This document shows, one piece after another, positions 1 to 10,672 of a stretch of DNA of 64,000 nt. Position numbers and translations under genes: made by a program. The notes beneath the pieces are model-generated. The model had not been told where the DNA came from, did no database searches, and saw nothing but the letters and a program-made list of their open reading frames with translations. Positions within the stretch are counted from its first letter, which is position 1. Each line of letters starts with the position of its first letter. The stretch spans positions 1 through 64,000 of the forward strand of contig BCIJ01000030.1 of assembly GCA_001599935.1 (NCBI GenBank), written 5' to 3'. This DNA is from Holtermannia corniformis (Eukaryota > Basidiomycota > Tremellomycetes > Holtermanniales).

Positions 1-1270
1 AACTCGTAGACGCTGCGGTGCGAGGAGGATGGGACGTCTTCAAGGAGGGCAACGACGAACTCTTGCAAGTTGGTGATGATCGTGTCTGGCTCTGACGCCA
101 TCTCCACCAAGTCCTCGAGAGCAGACGCGAGCTGCAGAGAGATAGACGCGGTGTACGAGGAATCCATGGGCAGTTTGACAAGGCGGGCGAGCATGTTGAT
201 GAAGCGTAGGAAGGTCCGTGTGCACTCCATGATGTACTTGTTGCTGTTGGCCCGTAGCATCCCCGTTGCCCTGTGTTGTCAGCCTCGCGCCAGCCGTACC
301 AAGCCGTACTCACTCCTCTGCATCGCTGTTGACCAGCAGCGTGCGTACGCGCGGGTTTCCACTGATCAACATGGCGTGCACCTTGGTGATGGCCGTCCTG
401 ACGCCCTTGGACAGCTCGCCCAGCTGAACCTCGTGCTCCCTGACCGTTGCAAACGTCAGGGCCTGCAGGGGACGCAGCTCGTGTCCTTTGACATGGTCCA
501 CCCAGTTGTAGACTCGAAGGAACGGTGTCAAGTCCCGCTCGTTCTCCACGACCGTCGTGTACGCAGGGATGGCGTTGAGTGCGGCTTCCCAGATGGCAGC
601 TTTCGGGTCCACGGGGAGGTCGGGGATGCGGTAGTCATCAACCTCGAAGGCAACGGTCGTGCCGCGGCTGAAAATTTGTTGGTAGACAGCGTTGTAACGG
701 AACGAGGTGGACGGCGCCCAGGGATGGTGGTCGCGGAGGTGGTTGGACATGGTCTTCTCCGTAGGGCAGATGTACCTGCGTCTGTCAGTCATGCCTCGCA
801 ATCAGACAACTCACCTGCAGAGACGGCACGCCAGCCCGCAGTTGACTTTGAGGCCATCAATACGCTGGATGAGCTTGCCCGCGACCATGGGCAAGACGGG
901 ATGACCATTCTTGAAGGCTTGCGGGACGTCCTCGAGTGCTGCGTTGACTGCCGCAGCCGTTGCATCCTTGGCCCGCGCATCGTGCACCTTGGAAATGTGC
1001 TCCTTGATGCTACGAGGGATGGCTCGCACGCCTTCCTTGCACTCAACGCAGACCAGAAAGTGTAGGCCAGGTTGGTAGACGAGGCCGAGGGTTGCCAAGG
1101 CAGGCAAGTGCTCGAGAGGTGCCGTGTAGACGTCGAGGGAACCTGCGAGGTCAGCGAGGTCGCGTCAGGTCACCGTACGTACCAATCTCCATATAAACTT
1201 TGGAGCCCGCGCAGTAGAACTCATCCTCGTCAATGACGATAGCAGTGGCTTGCGTGTTGCTGACAGACAT
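1..1270 (-). CDS. OrsD-type zinc-finger protein (3' part beyond window)
   Basis: Spliced by eye from ATG at 1270: exon 1 reads MSVSNTQATAIVIDEDEFYC and continues through short introns into 1107-811, 801-310 and a final visible exon running off the left edge. The protein carries two Cys/His clusters: C-x2-C with H-x4-H around LVCVECKEG, and a second around CGLACRLC/YICPTEKTMSNHLRDHH. This layout matches the OrsD-type domain (DUF3505), common in long basidiomycete proteins of unknown function, several of which sit beside helicase-like genes. The rest is helical with no domain I recognise. A helicase relic lies just upstream on the same strand. Family assignment is moderately sure; function is unknown. 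Confidence 0.6.
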
Positions 1271-2123
1271 AGTGATCAGTTACAAGTTGGTGGGCAAGCC
1301 GTACGCACCGTAGCTATACATACTGACACGCTCGCGACCCAAGCGTAACAACACCCCTCAGAGATCAGCCGTGATTGCCCGTGCTGGCTTGCCTGCGTCA
1401 CCGCCGCGGTTGGCCGTGCTCAGTGGGTCCTGGCTGGTGTCCTGGCGGGCGTAGGTCCTGGCTGAGAACTCACGCAGTGTCGTCGCTGGTCACGGGACCT
1501 AATTTGCGCACATGAAAACCTGCCGTGCACTTTTCGAGGTGAATGACGGACCAACCAAGCGTCCCCCCGCTCAGAGACCGGTACCGTCGTGCTCAGAATC
1601 ATCAGGGGAACACGCTCGTCTCAATCTCCGAGGGGCGGACAAGCCTTGGTCAAAGACCCGGACTGACGGCCAGAGACGCTCAGCTGAGATCACGTGACTC
1701 CAGCCTGGATTCGCCGCGTCTTCGTTCTGCAGCCCGTAAAATGCAACTTCAGACAGAGCTGTGATAGTACAGATTGTAGAGCAGAATCGTAGCTTTCCGT
1801 GAATACTAACTAGAGCTTTGTACGTGTCTTGGTTGTTGAGTTCCGAGGGGCGGGGAGTGCTACGAGGGGAATGGAATCTGCGACGCGACCACGTGGCCGT
1901 GAATTACTGAATCAGGCAGGTTACGAGGGTCGGGGACGCGGCCACGTGTTTCCACCTGCCTCTTTGGGGTTCTTTTACGACGTGAATGAGAATCCACAAT
2001 GGTTAGGTAAGGCTTCCTGCTCGGCTTCTGTGAGGCATGGGTGTCCGGCCCCTACCGTTGCCCTAAAAAGGTCAATATCGAGAGTTACTAGGAACTCTCG
2101 ATCCGGACATATCCTGATATGGA
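1271..2123. other. gene-free stretch between OrsD gene and helicase relic
   Basis: No supportable reading frame. It holds CACGTG-containing sequence near 1890-1950 and one copy of a 17-base segment (2013-2029) that recurs at 2150-2166 inside the helicase relic. Confidence 0.4.
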
Positions 2124-2717
2124 CTACACATCGGCCGGAGTCGTGACAGCTTCCTGCTCGGCTTCAGAGGCATCAGCGGGTGGCTCCTCGGGCACATGAT
2201 CCGCAAGCGATTCGTTGGCGACCACGACGCGCATGAGCAGCGACTGGCCGATGGCGAGCAGGTCCTGTGCGTGTCAGCTCGACTACACGGGCCGAATCAC
2301 CAGACCAACCAAGGGCCTGTTGAACATGGGTGTAGCCGTAGCCCCGATCTTCATGCCAGCTCGCGAACAGAGCATCTCCACCGCTGAGCCCTTGCGACTG
2401 GGCNCATTCCTGGTCTCGTGCACTTCATCGATGATGGCGATGGACCACTCGTACTGGTACACGGTATGCGCGTCCTTGGGATCAAAGTCGTCAACTTGGT
2501 TACGGAGAGCCTCGTTGACGAGACACTCGAACGTGGTGGTGAGGACGACGGTCGGGTGCTTGGCGGTATTGCTCAACGCAGCACAGTTTTCGAGCTGAGC
2601 GTGACGCTTGCGAGGATGAACAAACCACTCGTGTCGCCGGACGGCAAAGTGAGTCGGTTCCAGCAGGTTGTCGAGCTCGGCCTCGTGCGAGCGCTGAATC
2701 AGCGAGTTGGCTACCAT
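2124..2717 (-). pseudogene. SNF2-like helicase relic, truncated at the N terminus
   Basis: The frame 2717-2283 carries a DExH-type motif II (IIDEVHETRN) and a motif III-like GATATPMFN about 35 residues later, the spacing seen in SNF2-family ATPases. One intron of about 24 nt joins it to a tail ending EEPPADASEAEQEAVTTPADV and a TAG at 2124-2126. I find no Walker A motif in the 250 bases upstream, nor motifs IV-VI downstream, so a complete helicase is not present. An ambiguous base (n, 2404) lies next to the DEVH motif. It may be the remnant of a mobile helicase linked to the OrsD gene, or part of a model I cannot resolve. Confidence 0.5.
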
Positions 2718-3026
2718 GATGTATGGTGGTTGTGCAGTGGTAGTACTGTGTTAGTGTGGTGCTAGCCAGTTACATTGATTGATACAGTGCAGCTGATTGA
2801 TCCCAGTGGTGCTATAGTAGATTCAATGCATTGATCCGACGCCGATATCAGTTAGGCAGGCAGGCATCCGCGGCCACCTGGAATGTGAGCTCGCAAGTCG
2901 GTATCAAGGACATCACCAACTGGCAATTGACATATGTGCGCTGAGATCATTGCTAGTGGTCACCCTTAGCGATCGAGGGCTGAGCCGGGCCTGTTCGCAC
3001 AGATCGCCAAGCAATAACAACATGCA
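2718..3026. other. intergenic, no gene seen
   Basis: AT-richer sequence with several imperfect TGATTGAT/TTGATCC repeats between the helicase relic and the siderophore transporter stop codon. No reading frame is supportable. Confidence 0.4.
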
Positions 3027-5207
3027 TCACTCGGCGCGACGCTTTTCCAGCTCGGTGTCAATCTCGGCCTGAGTGCGAAACTTGATGACCTTGTCGTGCT
3101 CGACGTGGTTGTGGTTTTGCCCGAGGCGAAAGTCGGTTGCAAACAAGGCGGCGAGGATGGCAAACAGGCTGACGATAAAGCCGGCGAGCCACAAGCTCTC
3201 GACGGATTCAAGATAGGCTGGACGTCAGCGCGTTCACGGAGAGATAGCGACTCACCCCGCTTGACCATGTCCCGAGGCTCGGCGGTACGGGCTACATAGA
3301 TTGAGCCAAAGATGGCCGCGAGCTCGGTCGAGTTGTGCGAGTCACCGACATACTCTGCGAGCTTGGCCGGGACGCGTTGGTTCCAAATGCTGGCCGATAT
3401 GGCGAGCGTGATTGAACTACCGATCGAGCTCCAGAGGTTGAGGACGGCCGTGGCGATGGCCATGTCCTGATGCGGGACCGAGCCTTGGACGCCAATGTAC
3501 GACGAGATGATCGACACGGCGCCGCCGGCACCTTGCAGCGCCCGACTCGAGACGAGCACGGCGGTCGACGGGTTCTTGGTGCCATAGTATTGAATGCCCA
3601 TGCCGCTGACGTCAGCCGCGTCGCACAGGATGCACTTACATCGAGCGCACGACCAAACCGCTCACTTGGAACCACTTGTAGCGGTGGGTGAGCCGCATGG
3701 CGAGACCGGCAAACACGGCGAGTGAGCAGAGCGCGACCGAGCTGGTGCCTGCGAAAAACGTATAGTCGCGATCCTGCGCCGTCAGCGTGGCCGTCGATGC
3801 GCGACTCACATTGTAGTCGGTAATGACATAGGCCCACGACGACCAGTAGCCGTCGACGAGGTAGGTCGAGGAAAAGTAGAAAAAGTCGATAGTGACGCAT
3901 GCACACTGGCGTCAGCTCGTCCTACCCTTGGGACTCACAAAGGTGCGGTTGAACACGCGCCGCGGCATGAACGGGTAGGTGGCAAAGAAGCCGTCCCACA
4001 CACACCACGAGATGAAGAGCAGGCCGCCAAGGACGAGCATGGCGATCAACGAGGCTGGTCGTCAGCGACGCCCGACGAGGTAGACTTACGATTGTTGTAG
4101 CCACCTTTGGCAGTCGAGTTGAGCGTCAGCGGCGCGAGCAAGAGGGCAAAGCCAAAGCCCATGAGCAAGAGGCCGAACACGTTGAGGCGCGTCCAGTAGT
4201 AGCGAAAGCTCTCCCAGGCCGTACGCTTCGTGGCCTCGCCTTCGAGCTGCTGTCGCCGGACGCGCGAGGCAGCAGCGAGCGAGACGGTGCCAAGCTGCTT
4301 GGCTCGGCGGTCGCCGATAAAGAGAACGGCAAGAGCCGGAGCCATCGAGACGGGCAGGAGAATAGCAAACATGCCAAACTGAGGTCAGCGCGGCCGTTGC
4401 TACGAAGACTCACGCCCCAGCGCCAGCCGTTTGCACTGTACGCATAGATGCCGGTGGAAATGTAGCCGGCGACAAAGTTGTTGACGACATACGGCAGGTT
4501 GACGGCGCCGTCGACAAACGGACGCCACTGAAGCGAGGTAATGTCGGCAATGAGCAGGCTGTTCACTGCGGGTTAGCTCGGTCGGCTTGCGGAAACTTAC
4601 TAAAGGTGATGCCAGTGTTGCCGATAGTGTAAATGACCTGGCCCGCGACGACGGTCGAGACGTTCTTGGCACCCGCGCACATGGCGTAGCCAACGGCGTA
4701 AAAGATGACGGCGAGCAGGATGGCGTGGGGGCGAGACCAAGCGTCGGCAAGCTGGCGGTCAGCAACGCTCGGTTAACAGAGCTCACCTTGGCGATGAACG
4801 GCGGCGCGACACCAGCGAGAATGCCATTGATCACACCAATCGTGCCAATCACCGTGTGTTCGCCAAACGCCGAGGTAGCGAATTGAGCATCTGCACGTCA
4901 GCGCTGACATCGACTCGCGCACTCACAATACACAGTCGTCGTCCGGCTGAGCGAGTACGAGTACGAGATGACGCCGATTGAGATCCAGAGCGCATATAGG
5001 CCCCAGCCACGGCCGAACACGAGATCTGGTTGGTCAGCACGCTCGACGCGGCAAGGACTCACACAGCGCCTCGATACGAGTCACTCCCGGGTCCTGCACA
5101 ATCTCCTGCTTGGGCGCGAGCGAGATCTCGTCCTTGCCGACCGACTCGTCGTCGGGGTGCTCGAGGGCCAAGGCGGTAGTGGGCTGGGACATGATGAGCT
5201 GGGACAT
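3027..5207 (-). CDS. siderophore-iron transporter (SIT/ARN family MFS)
   Basis: An eleven-exon gene read from ATG at 5207 (MSQLIMSQPTTALALEHPDD) to TGA at 3027-3029, with about ten short introns. The product is a polytopic MFS protein. Segments such as FYFSSTYLVDGYWSSWAYVI, DRDYTFFAGTSSVALCSLA and the late ALQGAGGAVSIIS loop are typical of fungal siderophore transporters, which carry ferric siderophores across the plasma membrane by proton symport. The C terminus is a short acidic/basic tail. No siderophore synthetase is nearby, so a xenosiderophore uptake role is inferred. The 5' leader seems to hold a small intron just upstream of the ATG. Family assignment is confident; substrate is not known. 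Confidence 0.82.
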
Positions 5208-5212
5208 GATGA
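5183..5212. repeat. 15-bp tandem duplication across the SIT start codon
   Basis: Two perfect head-to-tail copies of a 15-base unit (5183-5197 and 5198-5212) span the start. They create two in-frame ATGs (5207 and 5192) and the MSQLIMSQ N terminus. Either ATG could initiate. Confidence 0.8.
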
Positions 5213-5755
5213 GCTGACAATCTGGAGGAAACTCACGCTCTATATCGCAGACGGTGGAGCGGATGCGACCGGAAAAGTCAAAACGCCATGCCGTCCCTGA
5301 TGCCTCGAAAGTCTTGGCATCGGTCGAGCGGAATCCGGGCGAGGGTGACGAGCGGTCTTGACGAGCGGTCCGTTTTACAGGCTGTTGCGCGTCAGTCGGC
5401 GCGGTGTCTATCTAGAGTCAGCGTGATACACATTCCCAACCACGACCCGCACCATGCAAACACTTGCCACCGTGGTGCTGATCAGCCGTATCTGATTAAA
5501 CCTTGATCAAGGATCAGGGCTATCCGATAGGGCTGCGAGCACGCAACGCAGGCACTCGCAGTCGAGAAGCTTGGCGACAGGATGCCGGTTCGGCCGAAGT
5601 GGGTTGCGACCCGGTGCGGCAGGCCGAGTGGATTCGGACCTGGCCTCTCGTCGCGGATGCGCGCAGAAGCTGACGGGTCCGAGCCGCGTTCGACCGTTGG
5701 ATCGCAGGATGTATAAAGGCGCGGTCTGAGCATCGCCTGCATGCGCATTGCTGCC
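5208..5755. promoter_or_regulatory. upstream region of the siderophore transporter
   Basis: No gene is visible. The region contains AGATA on the minus strand at about 5408 and 5489, and an inverted GATAG pair around 5521-5531. Fungal iron-responsive GATA repressors (Fep1/SRE type) bind WGATAA-like sites, and none of these matches perfectly, so iron regulation is only a possibility. Confidence 0.25.
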
Positions 5756-6790
5756 TCAATGCGACTGCAACTCTGCTGCCAACACCCTCACGAGCTCGGC
5801 CGCCCGCATCGCCCTTGCCAGCGCCGCACCTTGGCCCGCCCACTGCGCGCCGAACCCATGCTCGCCCTTGCCCACAGCCGCGGCGTGGAGTTGCTTGCCA
5901 GCGTCGTAGGCAATAGGATAGTCTGGCGGTGTCGCAAGCTCCAGGTCGGTCCATCGATTCAGCAGGGTACGTGCTGGCCGGCCCGAGATGACACTGGTCA
6001 TAGCCGTCCCAGTTGCATGCAGCAACGCCTCGCGGTAGGGCTCACTCGCGGCCGACTCTGGGCAGGCGACAAACGCAGTGCCGAGCTGAGCTGCGACAGC
6101 ACCGAGCTTGAGCACGGCTGCAATCCCTGCGCCGTCCATGATCCCTCCTGCAGCGACGACGGGCAGGCTGGTCCGCCGCACGAGCAGTCGCACCAGGGTG
6201 AGCGTGCTCAGCTGTTCGTCGCGGTCGATGTCGAACACGCCGCGATGGCCACCAGCTTCGTAGCCTTGGGCGACAATCACATCCAGCCCGGCGGCTTCGA
6301 TGACTTGAGCCTCTTGTAGGCACGTCGCTGTTGCCAAGAGTACAGCCCCAGACTGCCGCAGAGCGTCGAGAGCAGGCAAAGGGGGCAAGCCAAAGTGGAA
6401 GCTGACGGCGGGGACTCGGGCAGCGACGAGCATCTCGAGGGCGGCGGGGCTCGTGTTAAAAGAGGGGNAGATGGATTCGAGCTGGGTAGGCGGCTCGGTG
6501 TCGTAGGTTGCAAAGTGTGTGCGCAGCGAATCGAGCCAGGCAGCTTCACGGTGAGGGTCGTGCCGAGGTGAGGGGTGACAAAAGACGTTGACGGCGAATG
6601 GGAGGGATCCGGCGAGTGAGCGTGTCTCGTTGATCATCTGCTGGGCGGTCTCGACTGTAGACGCTCCGATGGCGATGGAACCGAGCCCGCCGGCATGCGA
6701 GACGGCAGCGGCGAGTCGAGGAGTCGAGACGCCAGCCATGGGGGCGCCGATGAGCGGTAGCCGGAGGCCGAGCGATGCAAACGGCGGCAT
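5756..6790 (-). CDS. nitronate monooxygenase (2-nitropropane dioxygenase family)
   Basis: An uninterrupted 344-codon frame. The N terminus reads [20 protein letters not shown], the usual FMN-binding start of class I nitronate monooxygenases. [10 protein letters not shown] near residue 180 holds the histidine used as catalytic base in this family, and [10 protein letters not shown] and [13 protein letters not shown] are the phosphate-binding loops. The enzyme oxidises alkyl nitronates such as propionate-3-nitronate to carbonyl compounds and nitrite, using FMN and O2. Length is normal for the family. It has no intron, unlike most neighbours, which is compatible with bacterial ancestry but does not prove it. 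One ambiguous base near 6468 affects one codon only. Confidence 0.88.
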   Translation of the reverse strand: MPPFASLGLRLPLIGAPMAGVSTPRLAAAVSHAGGLGSIAIGASTVETAQQMINETRSLAGSLPFAVNVFCHPSPRHDPHREAAWLDSLRTHFATYDTEPPTQLESIXPSFNTSPAALEMLVAARVPAVSFHFGLPPLPALDALRQSGAVLLATATCLQEAQVIEAAGLDVIVAQGYEAGGHRGVFDIDRDEQLSTLTLVRLLVRRTSLPVVAAGGIMDGAGIAAVLKLGAVAAQLGTAFVACPESAASEPYREALLHATGTAMTSVISGRPARTLLNRWTDLELATPPDYPIAYDAGKQLHAAAVGKGEHGFGAQWAGQGAALARAMRAAELVRVLAAELQSH

Positions 6791-6916
6791 GTATGTGGTC
6801 GTCGTCGTGGTCGTCGTCGTCGCGCCGCATGCACGTCATCGCAGTCTATATACTACTGCCTCCCACTGCCCTCGCCATACTCCCTGTAGTTGTCAATGTC
6901 ACCCTCCGTGAGCCTG

Positions 6917-7308
6917 CTACCGCCGCACGCTACAGTGACTACGCAGCCGCGAGGGCATCGAGGATAGACGGTCGGTACGCTGGCACCAAGGCAATCGGCT
7001 GCATGGGGTTGCGCCTGTGATGCGACCTGGCAGCACCCGCATCTGATCGAGCATCTCGTCGACAAGCGTCTGATGGCCGCGGACGAGCTCGTCGTCTTCC
7101 AACGGGTGGATGCAGACGGCGTGGGACGGTAGCGACGAGGTCGGTTGACACCTTGCCGGCTGTGGGCGGACATTCGCCTTGAGAGACTACAGGGTGCACA
7201 GGATTGACGGCTCGAGTGCACAAACGCGGTGCAGCGTGCGTCTGGCAGCTCGGCAATGCGTGGATAGCTTGGCATCTTGTAGAAGATCGAGTTGCAGTCT
7301 GCGCACAA
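6917..7308 (-). CDS. possible small gene, model unresolved
   Basis: Three overlapping minus-strand frames each contain a stretch that looks protein-like: MPSYPRIAELPDARCTAFVH (7275-7216), LEDDELVRGHQTLVDEMLDQ (7105-7046) and MQPIALVPAYRPSILDALAA ending at TAG. I could not join them with convincing GT-AG introns. It may be a short spliced gene of unknown function or a decayed copy. No domain recognised. Confidence 0.25.
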
Positions 7309-7406
7309 ACTGGCTATCGCATGCTGCAGTTTCGACCACAGCTATCATCGCCATACCCGTTGACGACCCACGTTGACTACCGAGCTGATGATCGCTGATC
7401 ACCGCG

Positions 7407-8944
7407 ATGAACCGTCTCAAGGGACTGTTCTCCGGCTCGAGCACACCCGTCGACCCGCTGGCGATCAAGATCCTCATCGAGTCGGACCTCGTCGTCCTCC
7501 GCCCCAAAGCAAGCTTGGCCGATGAACCTGAAGACGCCGACCCGTTCGACGACGGGATAGTGACCAACGTGCCCAGCAATGTCCAGATCACCGCACCGGA
7601 CCACATCCGCCTCGCTACCGTCCGAGTCGCCCTCGTCGTCATCGCTCGGTATACTCTACCCTCTGGCGGCCGACTGCAAGAAGGCGTCGTGTTCGAGCGG
7701 CACTCTACCCTGCTCGCCGAGGACGCCGTGACGCTGAGGGGAGGAGACGGCGAGCTGCAACACCGCTACAAGTTTGACCTGCCCATCCCCGCCCACTGCC
7801 CAACGTATGAAGTCATCCCACCCGTCAACGTCGAAATCTTGCCGCAGATCCGAGTCATTGTCGAGTACTGGACAGACGAGGTGACCCTACAGCCGAGTCG
7901 GCATCCATCCGGTCTGGTGCACATCAACCACTATGATATCCGGCGCTGGGACGGCGGCTCGATCCGGCACCCAACTCGCGAGTCGGCTGCCGCGGTACAG
8001 GCTCAGCTGATGGGCAAGGCAGGGCGTGGACAGACACCGCTCGCAGCACCGACTCTCCAACCGTTGACTCCAGGCGCTCGCCACCAAGTCATGGTCGGCA
8101 ACATTACAGTGATTGCAAACTCGGCGATTGCAGACGGCATCCCTCGACTCAGGCTCACCAAGCGAGGTGTGGGCGACGGGGTCGGGCCTTGGCTGCTGTC
8201 GTACCGGAGCAATGCAGTGAGTCACCCACGGGCGATACGAGCTGACCGCAGTTTACCGTCGGAGGCTACGTCGTACCCAAGCTCGAACTGCTCGACGTCC
8301 CGCCAACGACCAAGATTTTCCAATACCAGCTGTCGTTGATCCTCACGCCGTCCGTCACCCCGCTCGACGAGTTTCAGCACGTTGGGGCGCTCGGCAACTG
8401 GCTCGCACTCGGCCCGCAAGAGTTTGTCATCCGGACCGAGGGCGCCGTCCCACGTCCAGGCGAGACCGGCTTTGCTCGCAATGGCAAGACGATGCTCTGG
8501 CAGCCGGGCAAGTGCCGCTTTCCAGACGATACCCGGAACCGCCCGAGCTCGTGCGACGGGTGAGTGACGCTGTGGTGACCGCGCTGACAAGCAGCACCAT
8601 CGCGCCGCTCAAGATCAAGCACCACTTTCAGCTGCTCGTCTGCTTTCAACTCGGCGACAGGCAGATTTCAATGCTGCGGATCCGCACCGACGTCTTTCTC
8701 CCGCATGTGCGTGCTGTATCGCTCGACGCTTCTAACGTTGCAGTGCGCGTGGATCGGCGCCGAGACCGTGCTACCGTCTTGTACGTCGCTCGCCTATACC
8801 TGTGCTGACGCTGCAGACGACACGGCCGACCTGCCCGACGACCACAAGCACGAGTCGACGTGTGCGTGCCAGTTTGCAATAGACAAGCTGCCAGAGACGC
8901 CCGACGAGGACGAGGCGCCGGCGCAGGTGCAAAAGCCGTGTTGA
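7407..8944 (+). CDS. arrestin-like protein (fungal alpha-arrestin fold)
   Basis: Five exons from ATG at 7407 to TGA at 8942-8944, joined by introns of about 35-40 nt. The protein is mainly beta-strand. The first half reads LATVRVALVVIARYTLPSGG and EGVVFERHSTLLAED. The second half contains PLKIKHHFQLLVCFQLGDRQ followed by CAWIGAETVLPSYDDTADLP, resembling the C-terminal arrestin strand pair and the LPSYDD-type linker of fungal alpha-arrestins. Such proteins are ubiquitin-ligase adaptors for endocytosis of plasma-membrane transporters. I see no PPxY motif, so adaptor function is not shown. About 460 residues. Fold assignment is from pattern only. Confidence 0.55.
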
Positions 8945-9016
8945 GGAGCTCATGATACTGCATGGTTTATAGTCAATGTCCTCGATAGTCCTAGTGTCCT
9001 TATCACTTGTCAATGT

Positions 9017-10419
9017 TCACGACGTCGTCCAGACCTGGTTGATCAGCCACGGCGCTGACGGCGACGACCCACCTGGTTCGGGGCAGAGCCCGAGCAGTAC
9101 TGCTGCACGGCGTCAAAGCCGTTCACGTCGAGGCATTGGGCTGAGCGAGTCAGCTTCCCACGCCAGTCTAAACGACGTACTGCCGCCCGTGATGGCAATG
9201 TGGTTGTCATCTGCGTCGTCAGCCGTAGTCGTGGTCAAGACACCACTCACCAGTGTAGTACCATTGCTGAGCTGCGAGGCCTCTGCGTTTGTCAGCCCGA
9301 GCTACCTCGATTTACGCACGGGTAGCAGGTCCAGATCTTGCCGACGACGCCCGGGCCAGGGTTGACACCCGCGTCCAAGCAGTAGTTTTGCCCAGCAAGG
9401 CGGACGAGGCCATCGCCACGAGAAATGTCCCACCGCTGGAGCGACTCAAAGTTGGGGTCGGTGATGCAGTTGCCCCTGCAGTCGTGAGCTCGAGCTTGCC
9501 GACGTCCAACTCACGCAGTCAGCGTCGTGCCGTCGGTGCCTGCGCGCACAGATAGGGCCAAGCACTTGGACGTGTCGCCGCCGGCTGTGCGGGTTCAGCA
9601 CAGGCCAGTCAAACATTAGTACCCACGGTGGATGCGCACCCCCCGAGTTGCCGGCGTGCTGGAACTCGCACTTGGAGCACTCGAGCTGCTTGACGACGAA
9701 GGCGAGGGTGTGCTGATCCCGTCGACATACCAGACCTGCAGGGTGAGTCCCGAGACTTGGCTGGGAGGTTGCCGCCGAGGCAGGTACCCACCTGATTCCC
9801 GTTGCCCGTCTGGCAGGTGTACGTCTGCGGCCCGTCTGGCCCTTGGTCGAGGCACTGGGTACCGCCGGTGATTGCGATGCGGTTGTCATCTGAGGCGTCA
9901 GTGCTGTGACGACCGACGCGGCGAGGAAAGAATGGGCATACCACGACTCACCGGTGTAGTACCATTGTTGCTGCGTCAACCCGCTGCCGTCGTCAATACC
10001 TCGCTCGCTCGACTATCGCACGAACGGGTAGCATGTCCACAGCTGAACGTGTCAGCTTGACGACAGTGCTGCACACCCACTTTGATCAAGACATTGTCGT
10101 GCGGGTTGGTGCCAGCGTCGAGGCAGTAGTTTGTACCGCTGAGCCGAACGAGGCCATCACCGCGAGAAATGTCCCACTGATCGGGGCCCAGACGACCACC
10201 CGAGCCGCAGGGGAGAGCTTGTACGGGATCGCCATTCTGCACGTTGCCAGTCTGGCCTCGAGCGATGAGGCACTGTGATGGTCAGCAATGGTGTCCGGAT
10301 CTTGTATGCCCGACCTTGGTAGAGTCCTTGCCAACGCGAATGTAGACCGACGAGGCACGCTTGACTGGCGCGGCGGAAGCGAGAGCGAGCAGAGGGAGGA
10401 CGGCAGCGAAGACGAGCAT
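9017..10419 (-). CDS. secreted two-domain ricin-B (QxW) lectin-like protein
   Basis: Starts at 10419 with a clear signal peptide (MLVFAAVLPLLALASAAPVK) followed by KR, a likely Kex2 site. Two beta-trefoil-type lectin units follow, separated by a serine-rich linker (STPSPSSSSSSSAPSASSS). Each unit repeats DQWDISRGDGLVRLSG/RWDISRGDGLVRLAG, NYCLDAG, QQWYYTG and DNRIAITGG-type blocks, and the last exon completes a QVW motif before TGA at 9017. Many small exons map roughly onto the repeats. Ricin-B units bind carbohydrate; no catalytic domain accompanies them, so this is a lectin and not an enzyme or toxin. A paralogue lies at 48325-49784. Confidence 0.8.
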
Positions 10420-10672
10420 GGTGGCTAGAGGATAAAGTGCCGCCCGGGAATATATGCTGTGGTCAGTAGGCGGTGCAGACGTTGGCACTCGTGACAGGGC
10501 ATGAGGAAATCAGCTGCACCGCCGCCAATGCACAAGACCGCGAGGAATAGAATCCGGGGCGCCACTCGCAGTTGTAATCATTTGGGATCATTAGCAAGTG
10601 GATTGCAACTGATTACTTTCAATTGTAATCACCAATTGTAATCAGCTGCTTGTGCCAAAAGTTACGACCACC

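Noticed and set aside
1..1270. Orsellinic-acid biosynthesis locus implied by the OrsD name
   Set aside because: No polyketide synthase or other ors-type gene is visible, and OrsD-domain proteins are widespread outside such clusters.
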